Assembly (NCBI RefSeq): GCF_030247195.1
Contig: NC_080672.1
Coordinates: forward strand, 31,503,906-31,567,905
Source: Topomyia yanbarensis
Taxonomy: Eukaryota; Arthropoda; Insecta; Diptera; Culicidae
Direction: 5' to 3'
DNA: 64,000 nucleotides
Under the pieces are notes generated by a model. It did no database searches. It was not told the DNA's origin and worked only from the letters and a program-made list of their open reading frames with translations. Below are positions 12,942 to 24,581 of the stretch, piece by piece. Position 1 is the first letter of the stretch, and each line of letters begins with the position of its first letter. The position numbers were made by a program, and so were the translations under genes.

Positions 12942-13660
12942 CCTATAAAAGACTTTTGAGCGCTACTGTACTCACCATAGAAAATTCACAACAATGGCAT
13001 ATGTAGTCCTGTCTAACCTAGTTTATGAAGTGCAAACAATAGGAACTGCCTTTGTACTGATTCTAACTGGTTTGCATGCGTTACAGAAAATGGCGACCGA
13101 ACTATATTACAATATTCTAGTGTTGAACGCATATAGATTGAATAGGATTCGTAGAAATTATAGCTGAACCGTTTTATAAAACCGAGTGTGATACTTGCTA
13201 AGTAGTGTAACTTTGGTGTGAATTTTCGTATATTTTACGAAAGTTGATTTTATGAAAACTATTAACGAATAACGAAAAAATTCGTTCAGGGATATGAGTT
13301 CTATATGCATACATATTTTGAGGATTCTTCGGAATAGATCGTTTATATTACGATAGGTGGTCGTAAATACTAAAACGGGTTTCTCCTCTAATTAAATTTC
13401 CGTTAATCTCGCTGATACATCTCACGACTAATTTACTTAAACTCTTATCCATTACCGTAAACAAAGCGCGCCAAATGCAACTGCAACATTAATTGCTGTA
13501 AAACCCTCTGAAAGTTCAGTATTTTCCCTGCATGCAATAAGCTCCGCCGCAACAGTAAAACCTTTTCCGCTCTGAGATTTAAAAATTGGTGATAAGCACT
13601 TGGCGATAGTTCCCTCTTTCATTTTCTCATTTGAAAAGCACGTGGCACCGGTTCTCTGTT
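12942..13660. other. No gene recognised
   Basis: AT-rich, apparently single-copy within this window. No ORF, TIR or RNA gene that I can support. Confidence 0.5.
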
Positions 13661-14420
13661 TTCATACAAACTCCCACCGGATTTCGAACGGGAGAATCAC
13701 TTGTGAGAGAGAGCGGAAAAAGTGAGTAAAATCTTTTTCACGTGTTTCATGCACAACCCACCCACAAACGCTCGTGGCGCGTTTCAAAAACAGAGAGAAT
13801 TTTTCCGACTCGTTTCGGTAAAGATTCTTTTTCCCTTCTCTCGCTCTCTCTCGCTCTACGAGCAAACGCTGATGATGACGGCACCGCTGATGACGGCGCC
13901 GATGATGCAACATGCCGTTTTTCTCCGAGTTTTTTCCCGGCTTCAGGGAACTGAACGGAAAAATGTGTTGCGTGGGGTATCCTTTTTACTTTTGGAACTC
14001 GACGTTTTTGTGCTCAGTAGCAGCTAGGACGTGTTTCGGATTAGAGCTCTCGCGGTAATGTTTCTGACTGGCATTAAATTTGGATATTGTCTCTGACTCT
14101 GAAGGAGATAGCGCCTGGTGTGTGTGTGGCCCAAGTGGTCAGTGTCAGTGGAAATTAATACCGGCGAGGATTGTCCCTGGTAATACTACCGGATCAGCTT
14201 GCATTTCTGGGATTCGAGTTTGGAGCGTTTTGTCTAGGCGGATTTTGGTACTGAGTACGAGAGCCGTTGGCTTTGTGACTAGTGGTGATAGTTGGAATGT
14301 TTCACTTTTTTTGTCGTTGAAGAAATTCAACCGTGCTAACAAAGCGACACAGTGCAGTGAATTACGTTGGGTAGGAAAAGGGCGAAAAAAAGAGACCAGT
14401 GCATGAAAGTTTTACTCAAA
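13661..14420 (+). other. GC-richer single-copy block, possible untranslated exon or regulatory DNA
   Basis: Composition differs from the AT-rich surroundings: pyrimidine-rich CTCTCGCTCTCTCTCGCTCT near 13840, GATGATG/GACGGC triplet-like sequence at 13870-13910, and several TCAGT motifs (arthropod initiator-like) near 14140-14155. ORFs on both strands are short and mutually overlapping, with no domain. A 5' untranslated exon or promoter is one reading, but no splice site or coding exon can be tied to it, so this is a weak inference. Confidence 0.25.
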
Positions 14421-16875
14421 TATGAAGTATTAATCCCAGTCGGCGATGATTTTTGGCCCTGAATGGCAGGAAGCTGCGTTGGAATTTTTGCTCTAATTGA
14501 AAAGTTCGGTGAAGCACGGATTCGGAAGAGCTGTTCGTGTGTATTCTTGTGTCGGCGAGGGAAAATTTAAATTAAAAAAGGATTAAAACAGTGCACTGGT
14601 GCGGAAAATTTGGTGTGCATACATAAACCGATTCTGGTAGCGGTGATGCGGAACCAAAGCGGAGGCAAAGTGTAAGTGAAACTGCGGGAAATGTCGCGTG
14701 GTAGATAATGAAAAAAATGGAGTGAAATAATGATGTGAGCAATGAGCATATTGAGCACAAGTGGGACATATATATGAGAGGACATATTTCATTATTTATT
14801 TGCGAGATACGATCACTGATTAATGGTGCAAAGATGAAACGATATTTTACGGGCGGAATCGATTTCAAAAATATGTTCGGTTCACCAACTATATAGTTAT
14901 CACGGAATTTTGTTCAGATTGGAAAATAATGAATTTCATATATTAGATAGGGTTTCTGTGTAGAAATTGTCTTATGAAGTCACAAGTCGTTGGTTGTACC
15001 CAATCAACAACATTACCTTGGGAGTAATCGAGGGAGCCTAGGATTGATTGTTGATCAGATATTCTCATACACTGTACAATCGTGTCACGGTCCTTGTAAA
15101 AAACGGCGGTCGTTTTCGCTTGAGAACCTAGGAATGAACCCATGTTAGTCACTTCAAACAAACGTGTTTGATGGAACTGAGTTCGGTTCTCATAAAACAG
15201 CGATGGTGTGAGCGAACCTGAAGTATATTTCAGGTTAGACCCCAACCCGATTTTCAGTTCAACGGCGCATAACCTTGGTTCGAAACATGATTCAAACAAA
15301 CGGTTTGAAAGCAGATAGATCCAAAGCTGAGCCGGTTTCAGTCTAAAGCATAACCAACATAAATGAATAGCAGTCCTTTTGAAGCAATTGTCCAACTAAC
15401 GAATTACGTCTGCGATTGTTTAGAAATAAAACTTTACACCGCAAACACCGTACTGTTTGCAATTCAAATCCAACATAAATCATCAATCCAAATTCATAAT
15501 TCAATCTGTATCACGGTAATTATTGCACGCTATACAACTTGCGTGCAAGCCATATTCTACATTTCGTAGCTAAGCACGACAAGTAACTTATCATGCTCTG
15601 GGATAATATACAACAGTGGGGTATTGCAAGCTTTAGGGGTTTGAATATATTCGTACCAATGGCGATACCGATTTAATGAATCATTTACAGAATTTATCCT
15701 CTTATTGGGGTTTTCTGATAATATTTAAAAATCGGTAGAAATTTTTATTTATTTTACTTTCAAATGAGAGATAGTAAATAAAAATCTTAATGGCAGATTT
15801 CTTCTCATATAACCATTACTATTTTATTAGTGTGCAAAAGTCGGATAAAAACATCGTAAGGGCACTTCTATTTCAAGTTTTATAATGTAGTGTCTTGGTA
15901 GGTATTGCGCGCGCAGTTTTCCAGTGCACGTGTCGATCTTCTTTCGTCGAGAGGATGTGTTTTCATTACCGCCAGTTAGCGGTTGGGGATCAGTTTTTCC
16001 ACTTATTCCGAGGATATTATGCTCGTCCGTGCTCACGCCGCTGCTGATGCTTTGCTGCTTACTGTGAGTCTTTGGATTATTTTTATTTATCATTACCAAC
16101 CGAGTTGCGATTGTGAATCCATCGTCCCGAATCGATCGTCTCTCGGTGTTTGGCGAAGATTGAGAAGTACTGAATTCATACGTCGTTGGTTGGGCTAGTA
16201 GACCGACAACAAATTTGACTTTTTTGGGAACACTGTTAAATCAAACGTTAATTGGCTCCATATACCACTTGTCAAATATGAGCTTTTTTGAAAACTCTAA
16301 TTCACTCACAAGAGTTTTCAAGTTTGTATGTGAAAATATATGAAAATAGGCAATTGAAACAATAAATTCAGTACAAAATGCCAGTATCATCTTGTGCATC
16401 CCGAAATCTGCAGATATATAGCTTAATGTGTAAGGATCAACATTGTCGAAAGCTGCAAAATGATCCAATTTTGCAGCAAAAAGATATTCTCATATAAAGT
16501 TATGTGTTGCCTCTCTTTTTCGTACATGCTTAGAATAGGAAATTTCAAAATAATTGGTGGGTCTTCAAAGATAAATAACTTTTTAGTGGAACCTCCCATT
16601 AATATGCGTTCTTCAACAAAGCTATTCGTTATAAAATAAACTACATGACCGTAAGTTTTGAGGTACGCAGAGTTACTGTGAAATTTATTATTGGAATATA
16701 AGTTTTTATTTCCGAGTTTTCATAAAGAAAAAGGTCATATTTTGCATATCATATCATTACCAATTACCATTCGAATTAGCAGTGTTCCGAAAAAAGTCAA
16801 AATTGTTACCGGTCTATTGAATAGTGATACAGGCCCTCAGTCTACAGGAGAATCAACAAAACAGAAATGTTCATA
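14421..16875. other. No gene recognised
   Basis: Short ORFs only. One minus-strand ORF of 90 codons (15827-16099) is lysine- and serine-rich at its start and could be a retroelement ORF1 fragment, but I find no motif to confirm it. No TIR pair or tRNA identified. Confidence 0.45.
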
Positions 16876-17045
16876 GGGATGAGAATAGTGTAGTTGGGAA
16901 ATTCATTGCCTTGATCGCGGTTCACCTGGGCTCGATTCCTGACCCCACACAAAAAGTTAGAAATTTTTCAAAAGGGATATTTCTAACTCGAAAAAAGAGG
17001 TAAATGACCCTAGGGTTAAAACTTCTATAATCGAAATAAATAAAT
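16876..17045 (+). mobile_element. tRNA-derived SINE
   Basis: A tRNA-like head has a Pol III A box TAGTGTAGTTGG (16886-16897, fitting TRGYNNARYNGG) and a B box GGCTCGATTCC (16929-16939, consensus GGTTCGANTCC) at tRNA-like spacing. The head ends near CCCCACAC; a body follows, then a 3' tail with TAAATGACCCTAGGG and TAATCGAAATAAATAAAT. The same 3' tail recurs at 18438-18487. It is not a functional tRNA gene, since there is no convincing cloverleaf or anticodon arm. Transcription by Pol III is inferred from the boxes. Confidence 0.75.
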
Positions 17046-17957
17046 GGTCATAACTATGCCATTTTATATCCGATTTCAACACTTTTGAATGTGCTGTATT
17101 CAGGAACTTATCCAATTTTGGATTCTATGAAAAGGGGACCGAATCAATTATTGACACATTTCCTATAACTCTTATCACTCTCTTCGACTATTGTAACGAA
17201 TTCGAACATAATCGGATACACAATTAAACATTTCGTGTCATTCAAATAAATGACAGACGTCATTGCAACTTTTGATTGCGAATAATGATTGTCTTTTTTG
17301 TAAGTCAAAGAAAGACTATTAACAAGGCAGCATATACAGTACAGGGCGCATTTACCAAGTGAAATGCGATAGTTTCAAAAATGGAGCCATATTCGGAAAA
17401 CTTATTTATACAGATGTACAGATGTACCAGACAGTTAGCTTCAAAAAGCATACAAACAAAGAACGAACTATTTTTTTCCCTGAAGACGGTGCCAAACAGC
17501 AACGAAGCGTCGAACAGAAACTAAAATGCATTGTTTTCATTCTATAAAGACCGACTAAGCCGTTAAAAATAAAAATAAAGAACACAGCAAATCATCATAG
17601 TCGACCTCTGCATATAAAAAATCATGGCAAATTTTCGATACAACTTTGAAAAGTTTTTAAATACTTTTTAACTGATGCTTATTCAGAGGTGAATTGAACT
17701 CCCTCAATTTCTTCAAACTTTTTGTTTTTCTATGGACAAAGGGTGACGGCGGGCGGTAACGCTTCTCAGAAAAAAATCATCTTGTTCTTGATATGGGATT
17801 TTTATCTTTGAATCATTTAATGATCTCTCGATGCATACATCCAACTTTCAAATAAAGGAGCACCTCCTTTCAAAAATGTCATTTAAAATTACTGATTCAA
17901 TTTAAGTTTGATTCAGCATTGTGAAATCCTAATATGTTTGGTCGAAAATAAATTATT
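17046..17957. other. No gene recognised
   Basis: AT-rich sequence between the SINE and the TIR element; short ORFs without motifs. Confidence 0.5.
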
Positions 17958-17959
17958 TA

Positions 17960-19335
17960 GGGGAGACTGAGGAGACTTGATCCCTTTTTTTATTTTTCAA
18001 TCCTACTTCGTGGAATGATAAACAAACTATGTATTTTTTGTAGTTTTATATTGTTTCTAGGGTTGACTGATAATCATAAAAAAAATACATGGAAATATTA
18101 TACTAGACATGAGCTATGAGCATTTTCGGAAAACAACAAAAAAATGGAAAATTCTTTGATTAGTGGAGACTCGATCCCTAATTTGGGGACACTTGATTAT
18201 TTTTTGAAAACGTGTTTAAAAGAGCATGTAGGGTAATAAGCCTATTTTTACCCTGTTTCTATTATCATCCTACCAATCTGAAGCCTTTGGTTAAAACAGC
18301 GTCTGCCATCTTTGCTCAACGCATTGGCTCAAATGGTGTTGCGATAATTGGGGTACTCGATTAGAGTTTTTGCTGTGCTCAAACAGAAGATTTTCGCCAT
18401 TCTCAAGACAATTTTGTTATTATATTGGCTCTTAATAAGAGGCGAATGACCTTAAGGCTAAAACCTCCATAATCGAAATAAAAAAATAGCTCCTAATAAC
18501 AAAGCAAAGAAGCTGAAATAATAAAATTAATAATGAAATAATGTGGTACCCTCCCTAATAGGGCAAAAATAGGTACCTAACCCCATTCAATGTTATAAAT
18601 GTATTGTGGTATTGATTAAATTGTTGTGATCTACTATTTTTAGTACTACATATTATCCATCTCTCACCTGATTTTTATTACGAATTCCTCAAATCTCTGT
18701 GCAATGATTTGAAAGCTGTCGTTATTATGGTTGAGGAACGTCAAATGTGGGATGCATGGTTGCTACGTATGCTGTAGTAAACATTTACAGTTTATTTTTT
18801 GTATGATGAAGCGTTCATTTTTGACAGTTTTTTTTGTTATTTTATGGCAACAATGACTTCAATTGTTCTGGTGTGAATTTGGTTATTTTCAGTAGTGTGT
18901 ATGAAGCATGGCGAAGGGGATCAAATTTCCACGAATTTGAAGGGATCAAGTGAACCCATAGCATCTATTTCATCAAACTTTAGTACAAATATAGTTGAAC
19001 AAAAAAATCAGCTCAATCATAGCGTATTCATATAATTGACATTCTCCTGTATTTCTGTATGCAAAAGTATAGTATGCAGTGGGAGACTTTATCAATTGTA
19101 TAAAAGTTTGAAAATTTGGAAAATAAATCTTCTTCAGTTCTTCTGAGATTTTTTTCTTTAAATCGGTAAAAATTCGGTAACACATGTCCAATTTATTTTT
19201 TTTGTGTTAAAGAAATCTTTGTTTAGATAAAACTACGCAACTTTCTAGTATATTCGATTAATGTATTCTGATCCGCCTTTGAGTTACAATGATGGGATCA
19301 AGTCTCCCCGGGGATCAAGTCTCCTCAGTCTCCCC
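17960..19335. mobile_element. 1.38-kb non-autonomous TIR element with TA duplication (GGGGAGACTGAGG type)
   Basis: The left end GGGGAGACTGAGGAGACTTG is matched exactly, in inverse orientation, at the right end (CAAGTCTCCTCAGTCTCCCC), and the match extends to 25 bp. TA flanks both sides (17958-17959, 19336-19337), pointing to the Tc1/mariner/pogo group. The motif GATCAAGT or its inverse recurs inside (near 18170, 18185, 18940, 19297), as expected of subterminal transposase-binding repeats. No transposase ORF is present. A SINE 3' fragment lies at 18438-18487. Confidence 0.88.
18438..18487 (+). mobile_element. SINE 3' tail fragment
   Basis: GAGGCGAATGACCTTAAGG followed by CTAAAACCTCCATAATCG closely matches the 3' tail of the SINE at 16876-17045. 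The tRNA-like head is absent, so this is a 5'-truncated copy or an older shared tail. It lies inside the TIR element at 17960-19335. Confidence 0.65.
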
Positions 19336-19499
19336 TATCTTGTCAATAATGAAGTTACTATACCATGGCAGTGTATTTTCGTTTCTATTTCAAATTGGTC
19401 AACTCCGGAAATATATGGATTTCACCAAATTTTACTGGCTGTGGTTCAAAAGAATTTACGAATTTCGTTCATGCTTTGTCCATTGAAATTGCATGCCAT

Positions 19500-20240
19500 A
19501 TTAGGATTCTTATTATGTATCCTGTAACAAGGTCGTCGAAAGCCGTGACGGTCCCCAGGACTTACATTACTGACAGACATTTCTAGATAAATACTTGCTT
19601 GATTGTTGATTAGAGAAATTGTGTATATTTAACTTTTCAAATCAAACCATGTTGGATCTGTCCGATTCAAGTCATCGATTGGTAAAACAATAACAATCGT
19701 ATTGGTTCAGACCGCTAACGCAGACTAAAAGTGAACCCTACACGATACAATAATATTGTAAACATGGCCTTCGAAAGCCACGACTGGCACCAAGAGGACT
19801 TACATTACATGTTGGATTATGCCGTTTTAAATCATTGATGATAAAGCAATAACAATCGTAATGTGCTAATAAATAGTACATCAATAGTGTTGGCTAATGG
19901 GTCCAAAACCGACTCTCATCTCGGTTGTCACGGTAAAGATGGACACGTCTATCGATACCAGGACACATGTTAGTAAACTCGGGTGATTCGTAGTTATACT
20001 GCCTAAGCTCGACCCTCATTAACAGAAGACAAAGATTAATCCCGTACGATATTACGTCTATTCTAATGACCCTGCCACTTCTAGTTTTCCGATCTGTTTA
20101 CTTAACATCCTTGCTCTCACTTGAGTACTATGGCTCTAATTTTCATAACTATCCCTAGTAATCTCTAGCTAACTGAATGTCGTTAAAATGTAAAAAAGAA
20201 AAAATGTGACTAACATAGTCGAAATAAAAAAGGAAAAAAA
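19500..20240 (+). mobile_element. Retroelement 3' region, copy 1 (with internal duplication)
   Basis: The segment from about 19980 to 20215 matches 24120-24340 (shared GCCACTTCTAGTTTTCCGAT and TACGAT contexts) and ends in an A-rich tail, the signature of a non-LTR element 3' end. Upstream, the block at about 19529-19680 is repeated at 19765-19900 (shared TCGAAAGCC, GGACTTACATTAC, CATGTTGGAT), so this copy carries a tandem duplication offset by about 236 bp. No coding region. The clade cannot be assigned from this part. Confidence 0.65.
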
Positions 20241-23200
20241 GTAAATTATACTTTAAACTAATTTAGTTCAAAATATTAGCCACTTTTAGTTATAAGTTAA
20301 AATTTGAAAAACAATTGAGTACGTCGTTTTTTTTCCAATTTCACGGATGTGAATTAGTTCACAAAATCAAAACAGCCTTTATATGTTCTCGTACTCAATT
20401 TAATTAAATTCATAATATTACTCATTGATCCATTTATTCCTCATTATCTGGTTCCTTTCTTATGAAACCCACCGTTCGTGTATGAGAAAACTCCATGGCA
20501 CTTAGCCGTCCCACTTCAGCGATCCAGTACCACTCTTTATTGAGTATCCGGCAGTGGCTTTTTTGCCAAAATCGTGCGATCTGTTAATTACGCTTAAATC
20601 GTGAATTTTGTGTCGATGACATCTTCGGAGGAATTTATGGACATTACAAGCCCTCTCATGTGGGGTTGTGATTTTAATGATTAATCTCCCTTAAAGAAAG
20701 ATATATTTATCAACTTTCTAGCAAGTTCATATATTAAGATTAAGTCTTCAGCAAAGAAATAGAGTAAGCTTTTGCCAACAAATTTGATGAAGGGACGAAG
20801 TCTTCATCTTTATTATCATTATTTAAACTTTTTAAATATCAATCTGACTAGTTGCTTGAAGAGGTTTGAATTATCAAAATGCACGATTTTCGATATATTA
20901 CAAAAGTGGTTGATCTCGTGCATTTTCGAAGTCATGTGGCAATTTTTGAAAAATATAGTGTTTCAAATAGTGATTGGTTGTTTGCGTTGAAACGGCTGAG
21001 TTTAAATCAATAGTGTTTTCACAATAATTTAAAAAAATCATGGTCTGTCATTTTCTGCTATGATTTTAGTAATTATTCCTCCTCCTTTTTGGAAAAGTTG
21101 CTGAGATTGATATCGCGAATATCTTTACTAAACACACTGAGCATCCTCTTTAAATGCTGCAGAAGTTATAGCTCATTATATGTGACCAGTAAATTTTTTC
21201 TCCTCTAATTCTTTTTTCAATTATCATTCCTACGAGTTTCATATTTTCTATGAAGTTCTTTCAATCATCAGAATACAAAATTTTCATTACGCATAACGTA
21301 CCTGGAGTATTTTAGAAAATATTGAATATTTTTTTAAAAATAATACTCTCGCTAATTTTATCCAAAATTGCACAATTACTTCTAAATTGCAAGTAATAGA
21401 CCAAGGATCCTGAAAAGATACTTATCTTGACAAGACGAATAACTTTCTGGAAAATTCTGAAGCTTTACGTACGATCTTTAAGAAGTTATGTTAGATACAA
21501 GTTTTAAGGGGTCATTCACAATAAATTATCTGTAACTTCGAGTGCACTGTAAATAGAGATTTTGGATCTTCAGTAATGATGTTCGCAAAATCAAGTTCTT
21601 TATCATTTTTGAAGGATCTTGCATTTCATACTCCAAAAAACTGTAACAAATATCTCACAGAAACTATATCTCTAAAATGAAGGTCTTGGATCATCATAAA
21701 ACATCTCGGAAGACATCATTGCTGTACGCTTTTCCATTTTCACTTGATTAATTGTTCGCACTCTTTTGGCCAAAAAACTACTGTGCACGACCAGCACTTC
21801 TCGACAGGTATTTTTAACTGTCGCACGCACGCACTTCACCTCACTGGTTAGTCGGTAAATTTCTACCCAGTTGCTAATTTGTTACCCTGACGGGTTACAA
21901 TCAGTATGGAAGTGTTCCGTGAAAATACAGTGTACTACTGTAAACCGTTCCAACAATAAAGAAATCACCCGTAAGTTGTCCGTGATTCTTTTAGCTGTAT
22001 CGCTAATTGGAAACAGATCGACTATCTTCATTTTCAACAAAATATTTTTGAAACTACTTGTTGTGTCCGTGATCTGTACACATTCACTTGCCCCTGCTAT
22101 ATCCGTGATAAAGTGATAAATATTAAACAAAGCCGGCGCAGATTGTTGTTCTGTATTTCTATTCCTTTTCTTTCTCAGTCCCTCCTGTATGCTGTTCTTC
22201 CGTATATTGAGGTGGAGTTTTTTGTGTGTAGACATTTGGATATCAGAAAACGGATGCTACGATCAAATTAACTTTGAGCTACTTTGCTTATAAAAGATAT
22301 TAGGACATAAGTTTGCAGAAAAATTTTCAGCCTTCCAATGAAATCTCGGTTATGTAGAATACTTTCTGGGTGAGAGTTTTATTAAGCACTTAGAAGTCGA
22401 CTGCAATAAACTGTTAATAATGCAGTTCCAAAGAAAAGCTAAGAAATAGGAATTATGTGCATAATTTGTTATTTTCAGAAAGTTTACCGAAGAACTATCA
22501 AATCCGCTAACTTTTGATTATTTTGCCCTCAAAATGTAGAGCTCTATTTAGTATGAAATGCTTTCTTGTAATTCGAAATAAAAGAACGTCAATTCAAAAT
22601 ATATCTCTCTAATTAGAGGCATTTTAGTACCAACAGTAGAGATTTGATAGTATGTGAGGAACGATTTTTTCACGAAATCCTCTACAACCGCTCGAGAGGT
22701 TCTTAACCACAGGCCAATATTATCACGTATCTCCAACGCTATCACATCCAACAACATTTTTGAGGTTGTTCTGCAAAACGAAACTCTGCTTGGGCTAGTA
22801 ACGTTTTTAATTATATCGGTACACAATGGAGCAGGTGATGAAACTATATATAGGCAACACCCATAAGCATAAAATTCATTTTTCCCTTTCAGAAAATGTT
22901 GCACCTCTCAAGGGCTCGTTCACTTCACTTATGACTGTAATATTTCTTTTGTTCTTAAGACAATGCACAGAGAGAAACAACTAGTTGTTCAGTTCTAGGT
23001 CTGATTCCGACAGAAGTAAAAAGTAAATTGATTAGTTATGTTGGTCAGAAGTGGATAAAAATCACAACTTGAGAAACTGCGTGCGACTATTTCAAAACAT
23101 ATTCTCACATTTAATTTAAAAGTTTTCAGTTAAAATAATGTATGTTACAATTATTTAAACTGAAAACAAATACAATGTAAATATGAAATTAGAATTTGCT

Positions 23201-24059
23201 AGATATGGATGATACGTCCAAATGGATACATGTTAAGAGTTTTGGATTTACTATTTCGGGAAACTTTTTGTCAATTAATCCATTTTTCGGGGTTTTGGCG
23301 AAAGTACCAATACCTTACTTAATGAAATTTATGATTGATGTGCACAGGGGTAGACCAGTGCTCTGGTTTATCAGTTTTGCACTTTCGAGCCAAATGGCAA
23401 AAAACTGGTTTCATTTCATTTACATTTATGCTCTAAAGTGCAAACCCAGCGAAAAACCAGTTGCAGGTTGAAGTTTCGAATACTGCGCCATGATGATTTT
23501 TTTACATAATTGTCTCCTTTTAACACACCACCAAAAATTAACAAAAATCTGACAATGTTGAAAGTTTTTAACTTCTTAGGATGATTTTAGATCGATTAGT
23601 AGTTTTCGACAAAATTATCTTCCAGTAATAGAAATCAAGTGATGTTAGGGTACCTACAGTGCCCCTAGTGGTGAAATTATGAGCAAGTACATTTTCTCCA
23701 TATAGATTATAAGAAAATCCTTGACCGCTTTGGCTTAAAATTGGACCAGGTCTGCTCACTCTACTATTCACTCTTGGAGTGCACCAATGTGTTAGTGTAT
23801 GTTGAACTTTATTCCGATAATAATAGGAATTCTCGATCGGGATGAAATACGGTTTGCCTTTTTTGCGGCTGTAATGGGAAAGGTATCAGAATCATGTCAA
23901 GAAGTCCAGTTCTTTACAGAACGATTTCCTGTTATCGCAGCGAGTATTTTGTTATTTGTTATTTATTTATTAAGGCTTTAATCTCGAGGACCATTCGACC
24001 TTTTGAAAATACATTTCAAAGATAAAATTTAGTTTACAATTAAAAGATTAAAAGAAATA
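20241..24059. other. No gene recognised, AT-rich
   Basis: Nearly 4 kb of AT-rich sequence with scattered short ORFs on both strands (20772-20990, 21871-22116, 22548-22904, 23196-23471 and others). None shows a recognisable domain. One near-palindrome GTGAATTAGTTCAC lies at 20349-20362 and recurs in the repeat at 28985-29280. Confidence 0.45.
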
Positions 24060-24350
24060 AATAAAGGCAAATTCTCATGGTTAAGAGGGAAAAGTCTATC
24101 TTTGTCGTGAGATATGTTGGTAGACTAGAGCGATTCGTAGTAATGCTGCCTAATCTCGACTCCTGCCAGCAGAAGACAAAAGATTAGTCCGTACGATTTT
24201 GCGCCTGTTTCTCATGACCCCGCCACTTCTAGTTTTCCGATCTGTATATTTCTCTTGAGTACAATGGCTCTAAATTTTCATAACTTTTCCTACTCAGTAA
24301 TCGCCGGGTAATTGGCTGTCGTTAAAAAATAAAAAAATAAAGAGAAGTGC
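24060..24350 (+). mobile_element. Retroelement 3' region, copy 2
   Basis: Matches 19955-20215: GCGATTCGTAGTAATGCTGC, the AGAAGACAAAAGATTAG segment, GCCACTTCTAGTTTTCCGAT and the ending CTGTCGTTAAAA with an A-rich tail. This copy lacks the upstream duplication seen in copy 1. Noncoding. Confidence 0.68.
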
Positions 24351-24417
24351 ACATTGGTAGCCATCTTGGTTTAGTAGTTAGTCAGGTCAACTGATTTGAA
24401 TTTCAGATGTTATTTTG

Positions 24418-24551
24418 TTCGGCAGTCAGTCAGTCTGGTAAAATAAAACAGGAGTTTGTCTATTTATTCAACTTTTCGGCGCATATATTTTGGCTTCTCC
24501 CGGGAATCATAATTCGTTCCTGTTTATTATACCAGACGACCGAATGCCGAA
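24418..24551. mobile_element. 134-bp inverted-repeat MITE
   Basis: Left end TTCGGCAGTCAGTCAGTCTG and right end CAGACGACCGAATGCCGAA are imperfect inverted repeats that extend inward over an AATAAACAGGA-type segment (about 36 bp in all). No ORF. The target-site duplication is not clear, so the superfamily is unassigned. Confidence 0.6.
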
Positions 24552-24581
24552 AAAAACATCGGAATTTAATAATTAATTGAA

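Noticed and set aside
16886..16945. Functional tRNA gene
   Set aside because: A and B boxes are present but no complete cloverleaf or terminator; the context and recurring 3' tail indicate a SINE.
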